Shown here piece after piece: positions 30,623-39,378 of a DNA stretch of 64,000 nt. The notes under the pieces are model-generated. The model saw only the letters and a list, made by a program, of their open reading frames with translations. It had not been told where the DNA came from and searched no databases. Origin of the DNA: Pseudoclavibacter chungangensis (lineage in GTDB: Bacteria; Actinomycetota; Actinomycetes; Actinomycetales; Microbacteriaceae). The stretch's first letter is position 1. Each line of letters opens with the position of its first letter. The position numbers were made by a program, and so were the translations under genes. The stretch spans positions 1,116,001 to 1,180,000 of the forward strand of contig NZ_JACCFV010000001.1 of the NCBI RefSeq assembly GCF_013410545.1, read 5' to 3'.

Positions 30623-31621
30623 TCACGCGGACACCGCCGCGACGACGGCTCCTGGGGCGAGGAACCGGCCGGATCGCTCGACCTCGTGGACGAGGCGAGT
30701 GAGGGTCCGTTCGACGGGAGCGTCGATGCCGTGGTGGGCCGCGAGCGTGGCGACGCGCCCGTTCAACTCGTCGATCTCGGTCCGTCGGCCCCGGCGGATC
30801 GCCTGCAGCGTGCTCGCCGGATTCGGGACCGGCCCGAACGCGTGACCGAGCCTGCGGGCCACGTCGACGGCGTCGTCGAACGGCCGGTGGCCGAGCGCGT
30901 GGACGTCGACCTGGCGGAGCGGGCCGAGGCCCGTGATGCGCACCCGCTGCCGCTCGGCGACGAGGACGGCCTCACGGAGGGAACGCGCGAGGACGCGCAC
31001 CAGTCCGGGGTCGCGCGACACCGCCTGCACACTCGACCCCGTGATCGCGGGGAGCGCATTGACGTGGTTCACGAGGAGCTTCGCCCACTGTGCACCCGTG
31101 AAGCGATCGACCGCGCGCGCGGGAAGTGCCGAGGCGAGGATCGTCGCGACACGTCTCGATGCGGGGGAGGCCCAGCCGGACCCGGCGCCGACGAAGACGG
31201 GACCCCGGGCCGTCGCGACGGCGCGTCCGGCGGCCGTCCCCGTCGCGGCGAAGAGGACGAGCGCGCCGTGCACGTCCCTGCGCCCACCGAGCACGCGGGC
31301 GGCCGTGTCGACACCGCCGAGGCCGTTCTGCAGCGCGACGACCGACGTGGCGACGAGCGCATCGGCGTTCGCGGCGAGTGCTGCTGCCGCATCGTGCGCC
31401 TGCGTGGCGCACAGGGCGAGGTCGAGGCCAGGAGGCAGGCGTTCGTCCGCCGCGACGGCCACGGCGTGGCGGCCGAAGGCGCCGTCGAGGTGCAGACCGT
31501 CTGCGGCGATCGTCTCGGCCGTCGCGCGGCGCGCGGCGACGTGTACCTCGTGGCCGGCGGCCGCGAGGAGTGCGGCGACCGTCGTCCCGACGGCACCCGC
31601 GCCGATCACGCCGATCCGCAT
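30623..31621 (-). CDS. panE: 2-dehydropantoate 2-reductase family protein
   Basis: 332 residues. An N-terminal NAD(P) Rossmann fold with GAGAVG (7-12) in MRIGVIGAGAVGTTVAALL and a C-terminal helical domain with WAKLLVNHVNALPA (about 188-201) fit ketopantoate reductase, which makes pantoate for coenzyme A. Members of this family also act on other 2-keto acids. The ATG at 31621 is chosen because it begins directly at the nucleotide-binding strand and has GGGAGCGGG upstream; a possible -10 TACACT lies at 31662-31667 on this strand. Confidence 0.82.
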   Translation of the reverse strand: MRIGVIGAGAVGTTVAALLAAAGHEVHVAARRATAETIAADGLHLDGAFGRHAVAVAADERLPPGLDLALCATQAHDAAAALAANADALVATSVVALQNGLGGVDTAARVLGGRRDVHGALVLFAATGTAAGRAVATARGPVFVGAGSGWASPASRRVATILASALPARAVDRFTGAQWAKLLVNHVNALPAITGSSVQAVSRDPGLVRVLARSLREAVLVAERQRVRITGLGPLRQVDVHALGHRPFDDAVDVARRLGHAFGPVPNPASTLQAIRRGRRTEIDELNGRVATLAAHHGIDAPVERTLTRLVHEVERSGRFLAPGAVVAAVSA

Positions 31622-31694
31622 GCCCGCTCCCGTCGGCCGGCGGTCCGTCCGGCCGCAGACCAGTGTAGGTGCGCCCGACACGTGCGCCGCTCAA

Positions 31695-31700
31695 TAGACT
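31695..31700 (+). promoter_or_regulatory. -10 box TAGACT of truB
   Basis: TAGACT ends 9 nt before the truB ATG, predicting a 5' untranslated region of only 2-3 nt. Divergent from the panE promoter. Confidence 0.5.
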
Positions 31701-31709
31701 GGAGCGGAC

Positions 31710-32642
31710 ATGACGCGACGTGAATCCTCGGGCCCGCACGGCATCCTCCTGCTCGACAAACCGAACGGCCCGACGAGCCACGACCTCGTCGCGCGCACGC
31801 GTCGGGCGCTCGGCACCCGGAAGGTCGGCCACGCGGGCACGCTCGACCCGATGGCCACGGGGCTCCTCGTGCTCGGCGTCGGTGACGCGACGCGTCTGCT
31901 CACGTACTTCGTCGGGGCCGACAAGGAGTATCTCGCGACCGTGCGCCTGGGCGTCTCGACGAACACGGAGGACGCGGAGGGGGAGATCACCGCACGAGCC
32001 GAGCCCGGCGCGATCGCCCGGCTCGGGACGGACGAGATCGACGCGACGATCGCGTCGCTGACGGGACGCATCCGCCAGGTCCCGAGCGCCGTCTCGGCGA
32101 TCAAGGTCGACGGTGTGCGGGCCTACAAGCGCGTCCGCGACGGTGAGCAGGTCGAGCTCGACGCACGCGAGGTGGACATCACCGAGTTCGTGCGGACGGG
32201 TTCGCCCCGTCGTGCGGACGGCGAGGAGTCGGCCGTCGACGTCGACGTGCGCGTCGCCTGTTCCTCCGGGACGTACGTGCGCGCGCTCGCCCGCGATCTC
32301 GGCGATGCGCTCGGCGTGGGGGCCCATCTCGTCGCCCTCCGGCGCACGCGCGTCGGCGCGTTCCGCGTCGACGAGGCGAGCGACGTCGAACGGACGGATC
32401 TCGTGGACGCGCTGCTGGCCCCCGCGGCGGCCGCGCTCCGCCGGTTCGAGCGACTCGATGCCGACGAACGGGACGCCGCGGACCTGCGCAACGGACGCGT
32501 GATCGCGCGCGGGAGCACGGGATCGGGCGACGAGCCGCTGCGCGCGGCGATCGACGCGACCGGCGCGCTCATCGGCATCGTCGGGCCGCGAGACGGCGGC
32601 TGGAAGTCGGTCATGAACCTGCCCACGGGCGGCGCCTCGTGA
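31710..32642 (+). CDS. truB: tRNA pseudouridine-55 synthase
   Basis: 310 residues. Catalytic Asp46 sits in KVGHAGTLDPMATGLL (39-54); the family motif KEYLATVRLGVSTNTEDAEG (about 72-91) and the SSGTYVRALARDLG motif (about 188-201) are present. It makes pseudouridine 55 in the T-arm of tRNAs. The stop overlaps the next start (GTGA). Confidence 0.95.
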   Translation: MTRRESSGPHGILLLDKPNGPTSHDLVARTRRALGTRKVGHAGTLDPMATGLLVLGVGDATRLLTYFVGADKEYLATVRLGVSTNTEDAEGEITARAEPGAIARLGTDEIDATIASLTGRIRQVPSAVSAIKVDGVRAYKRVRDGEQVELDAREVDITEFVRTGSPRRADGEESAVDVDVRVACSSGTYVRALARDLGDALGVGAHLVALRRTRVGAFRVDEASDVERTDLVDALLAPAAAALRRFERLDADERDAADLRNGRVIARGSTGSGDEPLRAAIDATGALIGIVGPRDGGWKSVMNLPTGGAS

Positions 32643-33019
32643 TCGACTGGTTCACGTGGATCGCGGCCGGGCTCGCCGCGATCGTCGGCGTGGTCTGCCT
32701 CGTCCTCGGTCTCGTCGGGCGTCGCCCGAGCGACGTGAGCGTCGGCGCGATCGCGGTCGTCGAGCTGCTGCTCGTCGTCCAGGTCGTGCTCGCGATCGTC
32801 ACGCCCGTGGCCGGCAACGCCCCCGTCGGTGACGGCATCGAGTTCTGGGCCTACCTCGTCACGGCGCTCATCATCCCGCCCGCCGCGGTGTTCTGGGGCC
32901 TCGTCGAGCCGTCGAAGTGGTCGACCGTCATCCTCGGCGCCGTGGGACTCACGGTCGCCGTCATGCTCGTGCGCATGCAGCAGATCTGGACGGGACAGCC
33001 ACCGTTCCTCGGCGGGTGA
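32639..33019 (+). CDS. Small four-helix membrane protein, unknown function
   Basis: 126 residues with about four hydrophobic segments (near 4-26, 38-61, 72-94 and 97-113). I do not recognise a family. Coupled to truB through a 4-nt overlap; a similar small membrane protein follows and then ribF. Start GTG set by the overlap. Confidence 0.7.
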   Translation: MIDWFTWIAAGLAAIVGVVCLVLGLVGRRPSDVSVGAIAVVELLLVVQVVLAIVTPVAGNAPVGDGIEFWAYLVTALIIPPAAVFWGLVEPSKWSTVILGAVGLTVAVMLVRMQQIWTGQPPFLGG

Positions 33020-33069
33020 GCGCGGCGCGGTCACGAGTGGTCCCCGCGCGGTGGGATACTGGATCGGTC

Positions 33070-33549
33070 ATGGCACGAGGTAGCACCGAACCCGCGTCGA
33101 GCGGCGCGCAGCGCGACGGCTCGACGATCGGCGGCTACCGGGGCGCGAGCGGTGCGGGACGCGTCCTCGTGGTCGTCTACGCCGTCCTCGCGCTCGCCGC
33201 GACGGGCCGAAGTGCCGTGCAGCTGCTCAGCCACTTCGAGGTCGCGCCGCTCGCGTACTCGCTCTCCGCCGTCGCGGCGGTCGTCTACATCGTCGCGACG
33301 GTCGCGCTCGTGCGCCGCGGGCGACGGAGTCACCTCGTCGCGTGGACCGCGATCGTGTTCGAGTTCGTCGGTGTTCTCGTCGTGGGCGGGCTCTCGCTCG
33401 TCCACCACGAGCTGTTCCCGGCCGACACGGTATGGTCGAGGTTCGGCAGCGGCTACTTCTACATCCCGCTCGTGCTCCCGATCTTCGGGATCGCGTGGCT
33501 CGAATCGCAACGCGCACAGGCAAGGATCGCGGATGCACGTCATCACTGA
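33070..33549 (+). CDS. Four-helix membrane protein, unknown function
   Basis: 159 residues. A polar N-terminal 30 residues (MARGSTEPASSGAQRDGS) are followed by about four hydrophobic segments (near 33-54, 64-87, 97-117 and 133-148). The ATG follows GATACT (33055-33060) by 9 nt, a near-leaderless arrangement. The gene overlaps ribF by 17 nt. Function not recognised. Confidence 0.7.
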   Translation: MARGSTEPASSGAQRDGSTIGGYRGASGAGRVLVVVYAVLALAATGRSAVQLLSHFEVAPLAYSLSAVAAVVYIVATVALVRRGRRSHLVAWTAIVFEFVGVLVVGGLSLVHHELFPADTVWSRFGSGYFYIPLVLPIFGIAWLESQRAQARIADARHH

Positions 33550-34483
33550 CCTCGATCGTGTCCCGGCGGACGTCGCGCCGAGCGCGATCACGATCGGGAA
33601 GTTCGACGGACTGCACATCGGGCACGTCCGTCTCGTCGAGCGGCTCCGCGCCGAGGCCCGCGAACGCGGCCTGAACCCGGTCGTCGTGACGTTCGATCGT
33701 CACCCCGCCTCGGTGTTCGCACCCGATCGGGTGCCGGATCCCGTCGTCTCGCCGCGTCAACGGCTCGAGTTGCTCCGGCGCGCCGGTATCACGGCGACGT
33801 GCGTCCTCGCCTTCGACGACGACTTCGCGGCGCTGAGCCCGCTCGCGTTCATCCGCGACGTGTGCGTGGGGGCGCTCGGCGCGAGGCTGTTCCTCGTCGG
33901 GCGCGACTTCACGTTCGGGGCACGCGGCGAGGGGAACGTCGACACGCTCCTCGCGCACGCCGACGAGCTCGGCTACGAGGTCGTCGTCGCCGACGACGAG
34001 ACCGGGCCGGACGGCGAGCGCGCGTCGTCGACGCGCGTGCGCGAGCTGCTCGCCGCGGGCGACGTCACGGGCGTCGCGCGCGTCCTCGGTCGTCCCCACG
34101 TCGTGTCCGGCGAGGTCGTCCACGGCGCGAAGCGTGGGCGCGAACTCGGGTTCCCGACGGCGAACCTCGACCCCGACATCGAGGGGCTCGTTCCCGCCGA
34201 CGGCGTGTACGCGGGGTGGTTCCACGACGGTGAGAGCGTGTATCCGACGGCGATCTCGGTGGGCAACAATCCGACGTTCGAGGGGGTCCCGCAGAAGCAG
34301 GTCGAGGCCTTCGTGATCGATGCCGAGCTCGATCTGTACGGCCATCGTGTCCAGCTCTCGTTCGTCGAACGCATCCGGGGCATGCAGCGCTTCGACGGGG
34401 TGGACGATCTCGTCGCGCGCATGAACGAGGACGTCGTCGACGCACGGCGCATTCTCGGGGTCCCGCCGTCCTCGGGGGCGTAG
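33533..34483 (+). CDS. ribF: Bifunctional riboflavin kinase/FAD synthetase
   Basis: 316 residues. The N-terminal FMN adenylyltransferase domain has GKFDGLHIGH (about 23-32) and SSTRVRELL (about 167-175); the C-terminal riboflavin kinase domain has GRELGFPTANLD (about 203-214) and AISVGNNPTFEG (about 239-250). It makes FMN and FAD. The ATG lies inside the preceding gene, in another frame. Confidence 0.95.
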   Translation: MHVITDLDRVPADVAPSAITIGKFDGLHIGHVRLVERLRAEARERGLNPVVVTFDRHPASVFAPDRVPDPVVSPRQRLELLRRAGITATCVLAFDDDFAALSPLAFIRDVCVGALGARLFLVGRDFTFGARGEGNVDTLLAHADELGYEVVVADDETGPDGERASSTRVRELLAAGDVTGVARVLGRPHVVSGEVVHGAKRGRELGFPTANLDPDIEGLVPADGVYAGWFHDGESVYPTAISVGNNPTFEGVPQKQVEAFVIDAELDLYGHRVQLSFVERIRGMQRFDGVDDLVARMNEDVVDARRILGVPPSSGA

Positions 34484-34579
34484 CCCTCGCGCCCACGGGC
34501 GAGACCCGGCCGAACACGGCGAGGACGCCGACCGGCGTCGACGCGATCGAACGCGTGCTCGGCGGCGGCCCGTCGCGCC
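34484..34579. other. Short convergent gap after ribF
   Basis: 96 nt of GC-rich sequence with a small imperfect hairpin just after the ribF stop (about 34487-34503). No gene seen. Confidence 0.4.
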
Positions 34580-35239
34580 TCAGTCCGACGTGACGGGCGG
34601 GAGCGGGAGACGTCCGAAGAGTGCGGCGATGAGGCGCCCCGCGGTCGCTTCGCGCCGGGGGCCCCGGCCGATGCACCAGCGTGCGTCGCTCGCGCACAGC
34701 GTCGAACTCGCGACCGCGCGCCGGGCGGCCGAGAACGGGATGCGCGTGCGGGCCACGGCGACGGCGCTCGTGGAGCGCGGGCTCAGCCGCAGCGGCACGC
34801 CGAGCGCCTCCGTGATGTCGAAGGCGTGGACGACGACCTCCGTCAGCTCGGTGATCCCCGTCCGGCCGATCCCCTGCATCTTCGTGTCGGCGATACGACG
34901 CAGATCGGCGACGAGCGCGGCGGTCGGGGCCTCGGCCTCCGTTCGCGCGAGATCGTCGATCGCCCGGTCGGGAGACACGTGGTGACCGAAGTACGCCTTC
35001 GACGCCGTCGACAGCATCTCCCCGCTCGGGGCGCCGACGCGCCACACGAGATGGCCGACGACATCGCGAACCGTCCACCCCTCGCACAGACTCGGGGCCG
35101 ACCACTGCGCCTCGTCGAATCCCACCAGCACATCGGCGGTGCGGTCGAGCGACGTCGCGATGTGGGCGCTCCAGTCGCCTGCGACGCGTGGCGACGGCGT
35201 GAAGAACGGCCGGTCGGGGGCGATGGAATCGGACACCAC
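34580..35239 (-). CDS. Maleylpyruvate isomerase-family mycothiol-dependent enzyme (MDMPI/DinB-like)
   Basis: 219 residues. The N-terminal four-helix metal-binding domain has SLCEGWTVRDVVGHLVWR (about 50-67) and a later histidine in TEVVVHAFDITEALG (about 131-145), typical of MDMPI proteins that use mycothiol. The C-terminal part (AARRAVASSTLCAS...ATAGRLIAALFGR) is related to SCP-like tails of this family. The substrate cannot be told. Two adjacent GTG codons begin the frame (35237-35239 and 35234-35236); GATACT lies 6 nt before the second one, hinting at a leaderless start there. Confidence 0.75.
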   Translation of the reverse strand: MVSDSIAPDRPFFTPSPRVAGDWSAHIATSLDRTADVLVGFDEAQWSAPSLCEGWTVRDVVGHLVWRVGAPSGEMLSTASKAYFGHHVSPDRAIDDLARTEAEAPTAALVADLRRIADTKMQGIGRTGITELTEVVVHAFDITEALGVPLRLSPRSTSAVAVARTRIPFSAARRAVASSTLCASDARWCIGRGPRREATAGRLIAALFGRLPLPPVTSD

Positions 35240-35559
35240 ATGAGTATCGCACCGACGGCCGTGGTCCGCTCGAACGACACTCGCCGCGAGTCCTCGGACG
35301 GATCGCGTACCATTCTGGAGACTGATTCCGCTCGTCGGTGTTTCGTGCTCCGGGTCCTCCGTCGTACACTGTGGCGAGGAGCACGCCGATCAATATCTGA
35401 CCGATCAGCGCGTCACCGATCATCGCACTCCGTGCCGGAGCGTCCCAGGACGTCGCGGGGGAGTGCCGCACCACCATGCGACCGCGAGGCACGCGGGCCC
35501 GCATCGCCGGACCGGCCGGGAGGCCGGACGGCACGAACGCAGGCAATCTGAGGAGGGGC
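35240..35559 (+). promoter_or_regulatory. 320-nt divergent intergenic region with promoter and spaced direct repeats
   Basis: Contains a -10 candidate TACACT (35375-35380) for the helicase gene. Immediately downstream are three copies of CCGATCA starting at 35386, 35401 and 35416, an exact 15-nt period. The leader ends in AGGAGG (35551-35556). The repeats could bind a regulator; no known motif is recognised. No gene is evident here. Confidence 0.45.
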
Positions 35560-37704
35560 ATGTCCCGTCACCCACGCGCACACGCCGGAGGCGCCACGAC
35601 CTCGACGAGCCGTCAGCGACGACCCGTCGACAACACGGGCGTCATCCCGCAACTCGCGAAGGCGGCGCGGGAGGTGGAGGCGGCGGCGCAACGCGGTCGG
35701 GTCTCGCCGTCGAACCGCATCAAGTTCCAGGTGATCGCGCTGCTCATGCGCGAGGAACGGCAGAAGGCGAAGGAGGAGCCCTCGCTCACCGAGTCGGAGC
35801 GCGCCGAGGCACTCAAGCGGCTCGACGGACTCGCGTCGATCCTCGCGAAGACGGCCGCCCGCGACACGTCGCTCATCGCGCTCCTCCAGCCCGAGGCCCC
35901 CGTGAGCGAGCAGGCGCGGGCGCTGCGCAAGCAGATGCTCTTCGCGGGTGGGGTGGACGTCGTCGTCGACGAGGCGCCGTCCGGGCCCGTTCGCCTCGAG
36001 GTCGTCCCGCCGGAGATCGCGGAACGCCAGGTCGTGCCGGTGTCGGTCACGGCGCGCGTCCGCTCGAATCCGTTCCACGCGCCGCGTCTCGATCTCGCGA
36101 CGCCGTCGAACGGACACTATTCGGCGCTCTCGAACTGGGAGCTGCTCGGCCCGATCCTGCGGGCCTTCGAGACCGGTGCGGGTGGTGGCTCGGCGAGCAT
36201 GGAGCTCCCGCAGGCTCCCCGCTTCGACCGGCTCTCACCCACGGGGCGCGAACTCATGCCGCACCAGGTTCGCCTTCTCGAGAGCGTCCGCCAGGGGCAC
36301 CGCTCGTACCTGCTCGCCGACGAACCCGGCCTCGGCAAGACCGCACAGTCCGTGCTCGCGGCCTCCATCGCCGATGCCTACCCGCTCCTGTGCGTCGTCC
36401 CGAACGTCGTCAAGACCAACTGGGCCCGCGAGGTGGAGCGCTGGACCCCGCGGCGTCGCGCGACGGTCATCTCGGGCGACGGCCGTGACATCGACGCCTT
36501 CGCCGACGTGTTCGTCGTGAACTACGAGATCCTCGACCGGCACCTCGGCTGGCTCCAGAAGATCGGCTTCAAGGGCATGGTCGTCGACGAGGCGCACTTC
36601 ATCAAGAACCTCGCGTCGCAGCGCTCGCGCCTCGTCATGCAGCTCGCGAACCACATCCGTGGACGCGTGCCGGGTGAGGATCCGCTGCTCATGGCGCTCA
36701 CGGGGACGCCGCTCATCAACGACGTCGACGACTTCAAGGCGATCTGGCAGTTCCTCGGCTGGCTCGACGGGGACCGCCCCGCACCGGCGCTCATGGAACG
36801 GCTCGAGGAGAACGGCCTCGTCCCGTCCGACGCGGGATTCCTCGCCGCTGCGCGCCGCTCCGTCATCGACATGGGCATCGTGCGGCGGCGCAAGATCGAC
36901 GTCGCCGCGGACCTGCCCTCGAAGCGTGTCGTCGACATGCCCGTCGAGTTGGACGGGGACGTCGGACGCAGCGTGCGGGCCGCGGAGCGGGCACTCGTGG
37001 CCAGGCTCCTCGAGCGCTATGAGCGCATGATCAAGGCCGCCGGCCTCGAGCCCGGCACGATCGACGACGAGCGCGTGCGCATGATCGCGCGCCAGGAGGT
37101 CGAGGAGTCGAAGGCCGCCTCGAGCGGCGAGAGCATCTTCACGATGCTGCGCAAGATCGGTGGCGCGAAGGCCGAGCTCGCGGCCGAGTACGCGGGGCAG
37201 CTCGCGCGTTCGGCGGGGAAGGTCGTGTTCTTCGCGAAGCACATCGAGGTCATGGACCGTGCCGAGCAGACGTTCGCCGCGAACGACATCCGGACGGTCT
37301 CGATCCGCGGTGATCAGTCGGCGACGGCACGCCAGGCCGCGATCGACGCGTTCCAGAAGGACCCCGAGGTGCAGGTGATCGTCTGCTCGCTCCTCGCGGC
37401 GGGCGTCGGCATCAACCTGCAGGCGTCGAGCGACGTCGTGCTCGCGGAGCTGAGCTGGACGGCCGCGGAACAGACCCAGGCGATCGATCGCGTGCACCGC
37501 ATCGGCCAGGAGGAGCCCGTGACGGCGTGGCGGATCGTCGCGTCGCAGACGATCGACGCGCGCATCGCGGAGCTCATCGACGCGAAGCAGGGCCTCGCCG
37601 CCCGCGCGCTCGACGGGAGCGACGAGGCCACAGGTTCGAGCGATTCGATCCAGGTCGACGCGCTCGCGAGCCTCCTCCTCGACGCGCTCCGCGGCGGCCG
37701 CTGA
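35560..37704 (+). CDS. Stand-alone SNF2-family DEAD/DEAH ATPase
   Basis: 714 residues. A coiled N-terminal region of about 200 residues without recognised domain precedes the SNF2 ATPase core: Walker A DEPGLGKTAQS (254-264), DEAH box VVDEAHFIK (about 341-349), LMALTGTPLIND and the helicase C motif ASQTIDARI with AIDRVHRIGQ (motif VI). These enzymes translocate on double-stranded DNA or remodel protein-DNA complexes. There is no methylase, restriction or other defence gene beside it, so it is an orphan. ATG chosen because AGGAGG is just upstream, though the spacing is short (3 nt). Confidence 0.85.
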   Translation: MSRHPRAHAGGATTSTSRQRRPVDNTGVIPQLAKAAREVEAAAQRGRVSPSNRIKFQVIALLMREERQKAKEEPSLTESERAEALKRLDGLASILAKTAARDTSLIALLQPEAPVSEQARALRKQMLFAGGVDVVVDEAPSGPVRLEVVPPEIAERQVVPVSVTARVRSNPFHAPRLDLATPSNGHYSALSNWELLGPILRAFETGAGGGSASMELPQAPRFDRLSPTGRELMPHQVRLLESVRQGHRSYLLADEPGLGKTAQSVLAASIADAYPLLCVVPNVVKTNWAREVERWTPRRRATVISGDGRDIDAFADVFVVNYEILDRHLGWLQKIGFKGMVVDEAHFIKNLASQRSRLVMQLANHIRGRVPGEDPLLMALTGTPLINDVDDFKAIWQFLGWLDGDRPAPALMERLEENGLVPSDAGFLAAARRSVIDMGIVRRRKIDVAADLPSKRVVDMPVELDGDVGRSVRAAERALVARLLERYERMIKAAGLEPGTIDDERVRMIARQEVEESKAASSGESIFTMLRKIGGAKAELAAEYAGQLARSAGKVVFFAKHIEVMDRAEQTFAANDIRTVSIRGDQSATARQAAIDAFQKDPEVQVIVCSLLAAGVGINLQASSDVVLAELSWTAAEQTQAIDRVHRIGQEEPVTAWRIVASQTIDARIAELIDAKQGLAARALDGSDEATGSSDSIQVDALASLLLDALRGGR

Positions 37705-37748
37705 GGCCGCCGCCGGGCGGCGGCGTCACCCGCGCGCACGTTTCCGGA

Positions 37749-37754
37749 TAGGCT
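37749..37754 (+). promoter_or_regulatory. -10 candidate TAGGCT of aspA
   Basis: TAGGCT sits 52 nt before the aspA ATG in the short gap after the helicase gene and implies a leader of about 46 nt ending in GGAGGT. The helicase stop is followed by an imperfect GC hairpin (about 37706-37725). Confidence 0.4.
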
Positions 37755-37806
37755 TGCCGGGCGCGGAAGTCGAGCGGTACACGCACCAATGGAGGTAGAT
37801 CGTCGA

Positions 37807-39306
37807 ATGGCCGAGCAGCAGGAATTTCGCGTCGAGCGCGACTCGCTGGGGGAGAAGGAGATCCCCGCGGACGCGTACTGGGGGATCCACACGGCGCGAG
37901 CCGTGGAGAACTTCGCCATCAGCCGCCGTCCGATCAGCGTCTATCCGGACCTGATCCGCGCCTATGCGCAGGTGAAGCAGGCGGCAGCGCGCGCGAACCG
38001 TGAGATCGGGGTCCTCGATGCCGAGCGGGCCGAGCTCATCGACCGCGCGGCGCAGGACATCGTCGACGGGAAGCTGCTCGACCAGTTCATCGTCGGGGTC
38101 ATCCAGGGCGGTGCGGGCACGAGCACGAACATGAACGTGAACGAGGTCATCGCGAACCGAGCGCTCGAACTCGCGGGGCGCCCGTTCGGCGACTACGAGT
38201 ACATGTCGGTCAACGATCACGTCAACCGCTCCCAGTCGACGAACGACACCTATCCGAGTGCCGTCAAGCTCGGTCTCGTCCACTCCGTCGACCGGCTCGT
38301 GCAGGAGTACACACTGCTGCAGGACTCGTTCCGGCAGAAGGGGCGCGAGTTCAAGCACGTCCTCAAGATCGGCCGGACGCAGCTCCAGGATGCCGTGCCG
38401 ATGACGCTCGGGCAGGAGTTCAACGGCTTCGCGACGACGGTCGGCGAGGACATCGAGCGACTGCGCGACATCAAGCCGCTCCTGCTCGAACTCAACCTCG
38501 GTGCGACCGCGATCGGGACCGGCATCACCGCCGATCCGGCGTACGCCCCCGCCGTCATCCGGCACCTTCGCGAGATCACCGGCTACGACTCGCTCGTCAC
38601 CGCGACCGACCTCATCGAGGCGACGAGCGACACTGGCGTGTTCATGTCGCTCTCGGGCGCCATGAAGCGCACCGCCATGAAGCTCTCGAAGATCTGCAAC
38701 GACCTGCGTCTGCTCTCCTCGGGGCCGCAGGCCGGGCTCGGCGAGATCAACCTGCCCGCCCGTCAGGCCGGCTCGTCGATCATGCCCGGCAAGGTGAACC
38801 CCGTCATCCCGGAGGCCGTCAACCAGGTCGCGTTCGTGATCGCCGGTGCCGATGTGACGGTCTCGATGGCGTCCGAGGCGGGTCAGCTGCAGCTCAACGC
38901 GTTCGAGCCCGTCATGCTGCACTCGCTCATGCAGAACTCGACCTGGCTGCGTCGCGCGGCGCGCACGTTGCGCGTCAACTGCATCGACGGGATCACCGCG
39001 AACGAGGCGAAACTTGCCGACCAGGTGTCGTCTTCCGTCGGCGTCGTGACGGCGCTCACGCCGTTCATCGGGTACACGGAGGCCGCGAAGCTCGCGAAGG
39101 AGGCGCTCCTGTCGAAGGCGTCGATCGCGGACCTCGTCGTCGAGCGGGGACTGCTCAACCGTGAGCGCGTCGACGCGATCCTGCAGCCCGCGATCCTGTC
39201 GGGTGACGTGACCGAGACGAGCGCGATCCCGGTGCTGTCGCCCGAGCTCATCCGCAGCATGCAGAGCGAACTCGACGCGGCCGACCTCGACGACCTGCGG
39301 TCCTGA
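37807..39306 (+). CDS. aspA: Aspartate ammonia-lyase
   Basis: 499 residues of the aspartase/fumarase superfamily. The signature loop GSSIMPGKVNPV is at about 322-333; SQSTNDTYPSAVK and VGRTQLQDAVPMTLG-like segments are present (here KIGRTQLQDAVPMTLG). The N-terminal EKEIPADAYWGIHTARAVENF-type start and QLQLNAFEP favour aspartase over fumarase. It converts aspartate to fumarate and ammonia. The ATG at 37807 is preferred over 37789 because the only Shine-Dalgarno, GGAGGT (37791-37796), overlaps the earlier ATG and is 10 nt before the later one. Confidence 0.9.
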   Translation: MAEQQEFRVERDSLGEKEIPADAYWGIHTARAVENFAISRRPISVYPDLIRAYAQVKQAAARANREIGVLDAERAELIDRAAQDIVDGKLLDQFIVGVIQGGAGTSTNMNVNEVIANRALELAGRPFGDYEYMSVNDHVNRSQSTNDTYPSAVKLGLVHSVDRLVQEYTLLQDSFRQKGREFKHVLKIGRTQLQDAVPMTLGQEFNGFATTVGEDIERLRDIKPLLLELNLGATAIGTGITADPAYAPAVIRHLREITGYDSLVTATDLIEATSDTGVFMSLSGAMKRTAMKLSKICNDLRLLSSGPQAGLGEINLPARQAGSSIMPGKVNPVIPEAVNQVAFVIAGADVTVSMASEAGQLQLNAFEPVMLHSLMQNSTWLRRAARTLRVNCIDGITANEAKLADQVSSSVGVVTALTPFIGYTEAAKLAKEALLSKASIADLVVERGLLNRERVDAILQPAILSGDVTETSAIPVLSPELIRSMQSELDAADLDDLRS

Positions 39307-39319
39307 CGGGTCCGTCCAA

Positions 39320-39371
39320 ACGAACGACGGGCGGGGCCGAAGCGATCGCTTCGGCCCCGCCCGTCGTTCGT
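39320..39371. terminator. Bidirectional terminator after aspA, 52-nt perfect palindrome
   Basis: Two 26-nt arms (39320-39345 and 39346-39371) are exact inverted complements with no spacer. It lies between the convergent aspA and the coiled-coil gene, whose stop codon begins 8 nt further on. Confidence 0.85.
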
Positions 39372-39378
39372 GCGCGAT

